Part shown: positions 12,437 to 21,164 of the stretch, one piece after another | Layout of the letters: each line of letters begins with the position of its first letter | Numbering within the stretch: position 1 is the stretch's first letter | Assembly: GCA_029718625.1 (NCBI GenBank) | Contig: CM056380.1 | Location: 104,165,893 to 104,229,892, forward strand | Direction of reading: 5' to 3' | Origin: Synaphobranchus kaupii | Lineage: Eukaryota; Chordata; Actinopteri; Anguilliformes; Synaphobranchidae | Length of the DNA stretch: 64,000 bases | Notes under the pieces: model-generated | The model's input: only the letters and a program-made list of their open reading frames with translations | Database searches by the model: none | What the model was told of the DNA's origin: nothing | Made by a program: the position numbers and the translations under genes

Positions 12437-12743
12437 CACAGGATACTTTAAAATGTATACACAATTTTACAGGGAACCATTTAAGGAAATCTCTGATACA
12501 CACGAAATTTTCTAAATGCAAAGCTATTCAGCTATGAAATAAAAAAAAGTAGTTAGTCTATATAAAATGCCTATATTATCAGAATTGAATTAGATCAGGA
12601 GGGTTTAAAGGTTGAGGGGACATTCTTAGAAAAGAGGTTGCATTGTCTGACAATTAAATAGACAATGATCACAGAAAAGCAAATTTTAAAAAATCAGAAA
12701 ATTTCTCAAATATTTCCAACCCCACACCCAGACATATACAACC

Positions 12744-15426
12744 TTATGCATGTATATATCTCTTCAGAGAGATGAGGCGCCGTCCACCAACCATGTAGTG
12801 AGCCAGAGGGTAAGGATCTGTCAGTTCATGCGCCGCAACAAGCCTTAGTTCTTTAGTAGTAGGTATGACCAAGTCATAAGCTCGATAATGTTCCAGGTAC
12901 CAGGCATCCAATTTTTTGACAATGAAAATTAGTGTCTCTTGTAGAACAATCATGTGAACTATTTCACAAAACTCTGGAAGTCCAGCCAGCAATCCATGGG
13001 CTACCACCATTCCAATCCTGTAGTTGAAGCCGTTGTAGGATACATTTCTTCCCAGGTTCACAGTGTCCACATGTGGGTGTTTCTGTTTCACTGCCAGTGC
13101 AATGTCCTCATTAATAACATCAAGGGGAAGTGTTGAAACATCAGTAACCTCCAAAGATGGCTTAGAAAATCTACACATGTGCAGATTATATGCAGTCTGA
13201 AATTGGTGCCTTTGAGCTAATGAATACAATACATTTTTGTAACAATTTGTATGACGGATTACTCTTTTGAAGAAGCTATGTTTTGCTTCGAATCTCATAG
13301 TCCATAGTGCAACAAGGGGGCCAAACTGGCGTATCAACCATGGATAATGCTCCAAATAATGATGTTTGGGCCGAATTCTTTCATGGGGGAAAACCTCTTG
13401 GAATACTGTCCTGTGTTCAGATATCTTGAAGTCAAGATAAGAAATAGAGTCCTCAGTATGAGAAGGTGCAACAAGTTCTACAATGTCCTTTAATTCACAC
13501 AGGACTTGCCACGCTGGTTCGTTTAAAGGAACTCTGGTTCCGATCAAGAGAGGAAGAAATCTTAACAGGCTCCAATTCTCGTGTGCATTTCCTCCAATTG
13601 TTCTCTTTGTAGTGTAGGTGAGGGGCACAAGATGGGGACGGTTTGTCCTATCAGTCCACTTAAATGGAAATGTTGTTATTGCTTCATTCAAACTGGCTAA
13701 TGTAAAATATTTTGTAGAAATTAACACAGTAAGACAAAGAGCAATCTCAACAGGGATAATTCCTTCAAAGGGATCATGAGCTATATCTGGGGGAAAGCTC
13801 TGCGTCACACTGAAATATGACAGATTTTCTGAGAGCACACACTTCCTTTTTACACCAAAATGACTAGCCAATGCATTTTCTTCAATAGCTTTAAGATGAG
13901 AAGTATGAATATCCTTGCTTCTTACACAAAATGCTCCTGACTTGACTTCTTTTGTTTGAATGTCTACATTATCTGCTATACAAAATTTGCAAACATATTT
14001 ACCTGAAAAATTTTCCACAAAACCTGCGATACTATGGGCCCCGAGATTATCTGCTACTACACAATGAACAAAGCCTTTCACGGTTTTCCCCAACTTGGCA
14101 ATAAATACTCCTTGTTGTTCTAATGTAATAAGTTAATCTACTAAGGGCTTCAATACACTCTCGTAGCCATAGCACTTAACATCGTCACTACCAATAAGTG
14201 CAGCTAAATATATATTAGACAGTGATGAGTGACAACTTGCAGGTAAGTTCCCCAATGCCCAATATACCCCACAAATTTTATGTTTTTTTCTGGACGTGCC
14301 GAGGGGATTACAGATCTCAAAATCATCTACATACAAAATAAGTGAAATAGCACACTCCTTTGACAACTGCAAATTTTCTTTATACTTATTACCATCATAA
14401 AAGGATTTATACTGAATTTTATCAGATTGAATTTGATGGGGAGATTTCAAATGAATTGCTTTATCCAAAAAAGTTTGACAGCTTAGGATCTGCTGTAAAG
14501 ATTTTAGTATAGGGATGTATTGAAATGATTTTCTGTTTTGGGAGTCAAGCACAAATTCTATAGGTTCAACAATATTAAAATGTTTTTTGTAGTATGTCTT
14601 TCGCTTCCAGGCAGTGGAAAGTGGGCCACGACCACAAAAAGAAGCTGTAACTGGATTTGACTTACAAAGAGTAGATGCTAGCTCTTGCAGAATAGTTTCA
14701 TCTACTTGACAGTTACCATCTTGTAAGTGCTGAGCTATGGTTTGATGGACAAGAGGGACAGAAGCAGTGCTTATTAAATAGCCAAACTCTTGCAAAAGTT
14801 CATCAACAGCCACACTAGAAACAAGATAAATATGTTCTAGCTTCAGTAAAAGAGAGGCAACTTTGAGCTCAACATTATGTGGCAAGTCATTTAAATCCTG
14901 AACATCAAAACTAGAATCACCCAAGTCCTCTGTACTTAAATCTGAGGGCTCAGTACCAACACTATCAGAATAATGACTTTCAACAGAAAGACCTAAGCTT
15001 GACCCGTTTCTCAAGTATGTCAGGCTTTAAGTCATTTACTGAACAATCCTTATGATTTCTGCTTCTATGAGTTCGAAAAGAACCATAAATATTTGTTTTG
15101 TATGAACACCCCTGAAACACACAAACAACTGTTTCACTGTTTTTCAGATGCTGTGCTATATGTTGAAAATAGTCTTTTAAAGTAGAATGTTGATTGCAGT
15201 TGCATAAGAGACATTTAAATGTGGTCAGTTCAGTTCGTGAGGATGGCTGATGACATCTTGACAAGTGGCTCAAAAGTGCATTCCAAGTCTTACAGCTACA
15301 TGGACAGTTCAAATGGATGCATGGATAGGAATGGTGGCGTCCATAATGTCTGTGTTCAAGCTTATAGTGTTTAAGAAGCTGAGATCTTCGTGACACAGAA
15401 GTACCACAGTCTTTACATTTCCACAT
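12744..15426 (-). pseudogene. C2H2 zinc-finger / DDE-transposase-like protein (C(2)C-D(2)H class), disrupted
   Basis: One protein of about 890 residues is readable on the minus strand in three pieces. 15426-15005 begins MWKCKDCG and holds four C2H2-type fingers (for example CKDCG...H..EH, CLLCNC...H..QH, CVFQGC...H.SRNH). 15009-14133 carries an acidic region and the conserved stretch ILYVDDFEICNPLG. 14130-12744 is the catalytic-like part. The first join needs a 2-nt frame correction near 15005; the second is a single in-frame TAA at 14133-14135 that replaces a codon within KPLVD*LITLEQQGVF. Candidate catalytic elements are the Asp of VADNLGAH, the C-x2-C of CKFC, the D-x2-H of DIAHD and the Glu of MRFEAKH. 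That order matches the C(2)C-D(2)H layout described for the CMC (CACTA/Mirage/Chapaev) DDE group. A strong acceptor (TTCTTCTTTCCTAG) lies 10 bp before the ATG, so the mRNA has a spliced leader. Homologues are frequent in fish genomes. Transposase activity is inferred, and this copy looks inactive unless the breaks are assembly errors. Confidence 0.65.
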
Positions 15427-15439
15427 TGATCGGAAGGCT

Positions 15440-16980
15440 AGGAAAGAAGAAAAAAAAAAGACCCACCTTACCCATTTGCCACTTAATACGATTTACAAAA
15501 TGCAGCATTGTACATTTAATTTATAGAAAGTTATGTTTGTTGTCTGTTACTTCTTCAGCAGGAAAGCAACACCTTTTAAAGCAAGTAGATATTAATTTCA
15601 TTTTATTAGTTCATAGACTGTTTAAACTTGTAACTCTTACGAGAGGTATCATTATTTGTCACCATAAATCTTTTGAATAGATCACACCATCCTGAAAATC
15701 TGCACATACTCTGCAATAATTCAAAAGCTGGAATAGGTGAATAGGTTTATACTGTATGAGACACAAAAAACATAATGATTTATCTTTTGGCACGACAACT
15801 GCAATCATTCACTTTTAACTTTAATATTTTTTATCAATTTTTAAGGATATTTAAAACTGCATGAAATTTCTTTCCATTTTTTTATTTATTGTTATTGTCT
15901 GGTAAAATTAACTTACATTAGGGAGGTAACTTGTTGATATTTGTTTTGAGGTTATTTGTGTTTGCAATTCTTAAAATATAATAAATAAAACATTTTAAAA
16001 ATACGAATGTGAAATGAACCTGCCATTAGGTTTACATACTGTCATATAATTTACACTACATTACAAATTCAACTGAAATTACATTTACATACTACATTAG
16101 TAAGTATACATCTGTGGTAAATTCAAAGCTATTTTCTAAAAAGTACTGCATTTCTATGTTGGGTTTATGATTCCTATTTAAACATACATGAAAATAATGT
16201 TCACAGTTGTTCACTTTGGGACTTACCAAATTCAGCAATATGGCTAAAATTGTGACCTTTCCAGGAAACAGCAAACCTGTAAACACAAAGGAAAAGGTGA
16301 GATTTCACATTTAGTTTTTTGTTGGGACAGTTAGCATTATCCATAATTGTCACTACAGACTCTTATTTATTAATTAGGCCTTAGACATACTGGTGTTATT
16401 GTACTATACTGCATAATACTAACAGATGAATGGAATATGAATTTGTCCTCTTTAATCAGTACTCATTGTCTAGTACTTAATCCATTCTCATAATTTTTTA
16501 TTGTTTAAAAGAATAAAAGTTGTATTCATATGAGTTCACAATATTTATATCACAAAATGTTGTTTCAAGAGCAAAAAGAGCAAAGTCACCATATGAACTA
16601 AGCTATACCTTGTAGCAAAACAGTAACTCTGGATTTAAAAAACTGTGAATCACCGAACGTTACTATCAATCCCTGCATCTGTGGCTAATCTGAACGGATT
16701 CACTGCTTGGAGGGAAATTACCCCTGGTAGAGGGAAAAGTGACCAGGGTGCATTTCATCAGACATGAAGCCTACACTTAACGAAAAGGGATGCATGTCTG
16801 AAATGGCTTTAAACTCAACAGTTAACGTTAAATGCGGTAACGTTAAACAGACCTGTGGCTGTGTAATGTTAACATATCGGCTGTGGATGAGACACACGGC
16901 GGGCGGCACCTCTGTTAAATTACGTTTAGTTAAATACAAGTTTTAATATATTGTTTCGTTTTTATTCCAAAGTTTTATGG
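15440..16980. other. Probable leader introns of the minus-strand gene; weak exon candidate
   Basis: AT-rich DNA. On the minus strand, 16274-16217 is bounded by a TTTACAG acceptor and a GGTAAGTCCC donor and might be a non-coding leader exon. Nothing else is recognised. Confidence 0.3.
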
Positions 16981-16983
16981 CAC

Positions 16984-17066
16984 TTAACTTACAGTAACCT
17001 GCATTTCAGTCGTCACTTCATGTGTCGACGGAGTTTCCCCTCCTCCGCCTCGCTCTGCAGCCAGCT

Positions 17067-17117
<51 letters not shown>

Positions 17118-17260
17118 CGCGCCCAGAAGTGCCCCCCCCAACAATATCCATCTGCAGACTGCAGGCGCTCACGGAACGCCCCTTCTCACGGAACGCCCCT
17201 TCTTCGGGAACGCCTCTTCTATGGGAACGCCTTTTCATACGTCACGTCACTCAGGGGTCG
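16984..17260 (-). promoter_or_regulatory. Promoter-like GC-rich region with repeated GGGGCGTTCC boxes, and likely first exon
   Basis: In the minus-strand direction, four spaced boxes of the type GGCGTTCC(C/G) (about 17240-17175) precede GCGCCTGCAGTCTGCAGATGG, then a (CG)n/(CA)n tract, a G-rich segment, and a donor-like GTAAGT at about 16990. The region is CpG-rich against an AT-rich background, and it lies directly upstream of the zinc-finger/transposase-like gene. A matching module, inverted, lies at 23945-24019 and 25131 onward. Promoter function is inferred. Confidence 0.45.
17071..17121. repeat. (TG)n-(CG)n microsatellite
   Basis: A run of about 19 TG units followed directly by about seven CG units. 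Alternating purine-pyrimidine sequence of this kind can adopt Z-DNA. It lies inside the promoter-like region of the minus-strand gene. Confidence 0.95.
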
Positions 17261-17286
17261 TCCTCAGACAACTTTATTGTCTAGAT

Positions 17287-18014
17287 TAGTGGTGTGTCGT
17301 TCGCGAACGAGTCGGCTCTTTGAGCCGGCTCTTTTAGGTGAACGTTGGGAGCCGACTCGCATATCTGAAGAGCCGATTTGTGCTTGTGGTCTTGGTGGAA
17401 CTTTTATTCGTTTTTTTCTTCAAGTTCCACCTGTAATCAAAGAGAATAATTTTTTAGGCCAAAAATAAATAAAACCACTATAAGAAAATAACATTAATAA
17501 TAATTTAAAAACCAGTTTAATTGTTGGCCAGTTTAATTGTTCTGATGCTGCAGTTTTGCACATTTATGTTTTTATGCATTTGTTCATTTTTCTTTGTTAT
17601 GACGCAATATTATGTTCTATTTTATGAGTGTCTATTTTGTTTTGAAATGTTCAACTACACACTGTGTTTATTGTGCAATTTATTTCAAGACATAAAAATG
17701 CCCTACTTTCAATGCACATGTATAATAGCGTCTTACTGTTTTTACATTTATTTAAATAGTTTTTTAACAAACAAAATGCAAAATAATGTTATTTTGGTAA
17801 TTAGAAGGTAGAGTAAGATTCCTTTGAACAATTTAAGTGATAGATGTGCACAAACACCAATCATAGGTCAAAATATCGCTAACTTTGGCCGATTTTGAAA
17901 AACCGGAAATGCTACTGAATGAAGAGCCGTTTGGGAGCCGAAAGAGCCGGCTCTTATTGGTGAGCTGAGCCAAATGATCTGACTCACTGAAAAGAGCCGG
18001 AATGGCCATCACTA
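17287..18014. mobile_element. hAT-type MITE, TSD GTCTAGAT, with GAGCCGGCTCTT palindromes
   Basis: The element begins TAGTGGTGTGTCGTTCGCGAACG and ends GGCCATCACTA; the exact 8-bp duplication GTCTAGAT flanks it at 17279-17286 and 18015-18022. Subterminal copies of AAGAGCCGGCTCTT-type palindromes occur near both ends and are likely transposase-binding repeats. The interior is AT-rich and has no transposase. Its terminus is related to that of the element at 24020-25130. Confidence 0.9.
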
Positions 18015-18022
18015 GTCTAGAT

Positions 18023-18890
18023 GTGCTGTTCATGATTGCGTTAGAGCAAATCAGTATAAAAGTGTTGTTTTAATGTTCAAGTAAACCTTGTAGGAGTGCA
18101 GGGAAACAAAAACGGAGCAAGTCATTTTGTTTGTTGCAAAGCTATTTCAGAACTCCTTTGTAATACTGTTACAAACAGACGGTTAAAATATTATTTCCAT
18201 GGCTCCGTGTGTTAACGTTACAAACGATTGACAACTCGGGTGCAGCCGAGTTACGTCACACACGCGACTCTTTTTAAATAGAATTTAAAGTGTAAGTGTA
18301 TTAAATAGACGTACTTCAACTAAGGTTTAAGGATGTATGGTTAATGTTAGTTGTCAACGTTAACAAAGTATCCAATTAACCTTTCATTAGTTACCAGTAG
18401 TAGTACAAATCTATTCTTAATGTATTTTATCCAAACAGGCTAATACCAAATACACGACCTAACAAATAGCAGGCTAATAAAATTATCAAAACAGAAGTTA
18501 AGTATTTTTTTGTGTTCTTATATTGGCATTAAATAATGCAGCTGTTATTAATTGCTTGTAGATTCAAGTTACCATTAATTAATTATTTCTAAATATTACA
18601 GCATGAGCTAAACTGAACAATACAGTACTTTAATGGTTCATCATTTCAACAACGGTAGAGAATTGACTCAACCTTGAGTAGGGTATAACTGGGCACCAAA
18701 ATGGGAGAGAGAAAAAAAAACAGGAAGCTGAGGCTAGAGGCAGGGAGGAACCACCACGGCGAGGCACGGCTGGTTAGGGTGGCAAAGTGATCTTTCACTC
18801 GCAAGGCAGATTTTTCATCTTTTAATCAGCCACTCTCATGTGGAAGCGATTAGCTGGACCAGGGGTCGTAACAAATAGATTTTATATATA
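18023..18890. other. No recognised gene
   Basis: AT-rich sequence with no exon or intact element that I can support. It ends in a (TA)n tract, the target of the Tc1 insertion that follows. Confidence 0.4.
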
Positions 18891-18896
18891 TATATA

Positions 18897-20427
18897 CACT
18901 ACTCACAAAAAGTTAGGGATATTTGGCTTTCGGGTGAAATTTATGGAAAATGTAAGTTCACGCTACAGTGATATTATACGTATCATGAAAGTAGGGCATT
19001 TAAGTAGAAGCATGCAATGGTGATTTCCTCATCTCAAACAATTTATTGAAACAAAAGCCAACAACAGTGGTGGGTATACCACAACAAAAATGTCAATGTC
19101 TCAATAACTTGTCATGTGCCCTTGAGCATCAATTACAGCTTGACAACGACGTCTCATGCTGTTCACAAGTCGACTTATTGTCTGCTGAGGCATGGCATCC
19201 CACTCTTCTTGAAGGGCGGCCCTCAGGTCATTGAGGTTCTGGGGTACAGAGTTACGAGCCTCTACACGGTGAGTCAGCTGATCCCATAGGTTTTCTATGG
19301 GATTCAGGTCTGGAGAAAGTGCAGGCCACTCCATTTGAGGTACCCCAGTCTCCAGCAGCCTTTCCCTAATGATGCGACCTCGATGAGCTGGAGCATTGTC
19401 GTCCATGAAGATGAAATTAGGCCTGTGTTGTTCATGCAGGGGCACAATGACTGGATTAATGATGTTATTCAGGTAGTATGGGCTTGTCACTGTACCATTC
19501 ACAAAGTGTAGGGCAGTTCTGTATTGACTAGACACACCTGCCCACTCTGTAACACCGCCACCACCAAAGGGTCGTCTGGTGACAACAGTGACTGATGCAT
19601 AGCGCTCTCCTTGACGTCTCCAACATCGTTGGCGGCCATCATTTCTGCTCAACGTGAATCGACTTTCATCAGAGAACAGCACTGAGGCCCACTGGTCCCT
19701 CGTCCAGCGTAAATGCTCCCTGGCCCATGCAAGACGATGACGCCTGTGCCTGGTGGTGTGGTCAGGTACCCTTGCAGGTCGTCTAGCACGCAGACCACGC
19801 TGATGTAAACGGTTTCGAATGGTCTGACGTGACACTTGGGTGCCTCTCACCTCCCTTAAATGTGCCTGGAGTTGAGTGGCATTCATCATCCGGTTCCGCA
19901 GGGCACTGTTCACAATGAAGCGGTCATCAGTGTGGGATGTGGCCAAAGGACGTCCACTTCTATGCCTTTCTGTGACTCTTCCAGTCTCTCTGTATCTCTG
20001 TTGCAACCTGCTGATGACACTCTGTGACACTCTAAGCTCAGTGGCCACTTCCCTCTGAGAACATCCTGTTTGAAGCCTCGCAATGGCGAGGTACTGTTGA
20101 TCAATTGTTAGGTGTCGTCTTGGTCTCATGATGTCAAAATGTGAACAGCATGATGAAGAGGACTGTTTAAATACCAATTCTAATTGAACCAGGAAATTTA
20201 TTGGTCGATTCATGGATCAAACACCTGTTGTGAATTTTGCCGTTCAGCTCCTTGTTAGAGAACAGCAAGTTGTGCAAAAAGTACTGAAACATTGAATAGT
20301 TGGACATGTGCATTCAAAAGTTTAGAGAAGGTCAAATTAATTTCACCTGTAAAGGTTATAGTGCATTTTAGGTTCATCCTGAAATTTCACCCGAAAGCCG
20401 AATATCCCTAACTTTTTGTGAGTAGTG
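18897..20427 (-). mobile_element. Full-length Tc1-like transposon with intact transposase
   Basis: Both ends carry CACTACTCACAAAAAGTTAG continuing through GGGATATT(T/C)GGCTTTCGGGTGAAAT, about 44 bp of terminal inverted repeat with one mismatch. The element is flanked by TA (18895-18896 and 20428-20429) inside a (TA)n tract. Its length is 1,531 bp and it contains one open transposase gene on the minus strand. The near-identical ends and unbroken ORF suggest recent activity. Confidence 0.93.
19101..20129 (-). CDS. Tc1-family DD34E transposase, apparently intact
   Basis: The 342-residue protein starts at MRPRRHLTIDQQ. The open frame extends 28 codons further upstream, but that extension is non-conserved and lies beyond the usual start. 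Residues about 5-55 form the first helix-turn-helix (GCSQREVATELRVSQSVISRL). The second DNA-binding helix region follows, separated by the GRPLATS hinge, which resembles the GRPR hook of Tc1 transposases. The catalytic residues are the Asp of FSDESRF, the second Asp of FMDDNAPAH and the Glu of PDLNPIENLWD; 34 residues separate the latter two, giving DD34E. The length is normal for the family. The motif before the strand usually written VWGG is EWAG here. The enzyme cuts and pastes DNA flanked by the element's repeats in the nucleus. Confidence 0.92.
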   Translation of the reverse strand: MRPRRHLTIDQQYLAIARLQTGCSQREVATELRVSQSVISRLQQRYRETGRVTERHRSGRPLATSHTDDRFIVNSALRNRMMNATQLQAHLREVRGTQVSRQTIRNRLHQRGLRARRPARVPDHTTRHRRHRLAWAREHLRWTRDQWASVLFSDESRFTLSRNDGRQRCWRRQGERYASVTVVTRRPFGGGGVTEWAGVSSQYRTALHFVNGTVTSPYYLNNIINPVIVPLHEQHRPNFIFMDDNAPAHRGRIIRERLLETGVPQMEWPALSPDLNPIENLWDQLTHRVEARNSVPQNLNDLRAALQEEWDAMPQQTISRLVNSMRRRCQAVIDAQGHMTSY

Positions 20428-20429
20428 TA

Positions 20430-21130
20430 TATATATATATATAAAATACACACACACACACACACACAGAGCAAATCTCTTTTCAAGTTGTATGACATGT
20501 TTGATAATAAAATGTTTTCTTGTATCATAACAAGAAAACAAAGTGCTTCAGCAAACAAACAAAACAGAATTATTTACAGTGAATGGATAACAATATACAA
20601 AACATCAAAACATAGCAAGTTATTATTACTATAATATAAAAATTGTAATAACAGATTACAAAACAAAATTAAAAAAATAGAGAGTGGATCTCTTTTCAAG
20701 TACTATAGCACAACGTGATACTATATATATAAGATTTATTTAGTGAATGGATAACAATATACAACATAAAAAGAATCAGAACATAGTAAGTTATTATTAT
20801 TATAAAGATTGTAATAACAGAAAAAATATAAACAGACAGGATGTTTTTTTTGTTTTTTTTAAAGATTTTATTATTATTTTTTTGACAACAAAGCAGGTTG
20901 TCCTGGTGTTGGTGGAGAGGCACAACGTCACTTGCCACTTGCCACTTGCCACAGTCTGGGGGGGGGGGGGGGCAAAAGGAACAGAAGAGAATAAAAACAG
21001 TTAATAATGGGTGAGCAAACAGTTTGGGTCCAACAAATGCACAGTAAAGTAGTGGACAGCACTGCTATTGATAGCACAGTGAACTAGGAAATAGAGAAAT
21101 GTGTGAGTGAAGACAATATCAAGTAAGCAA
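20430..21130. other. AT-rich spacer with microsatellites
   Basis: Holds a (CA)n tract (20449-20468), two similar AT-rich segments around 20570-20640 and 20745-20820 that share GAATGGATAACAATATACAA, and a G15 run near 20958. A short minus-strand frame at 20938-20700 has no recognised domain. Confidence 0.4.
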
Positions 21131-21164
21131 ATAGTAGAAAACCTCGCCTTCTTGGAGCTTTATG

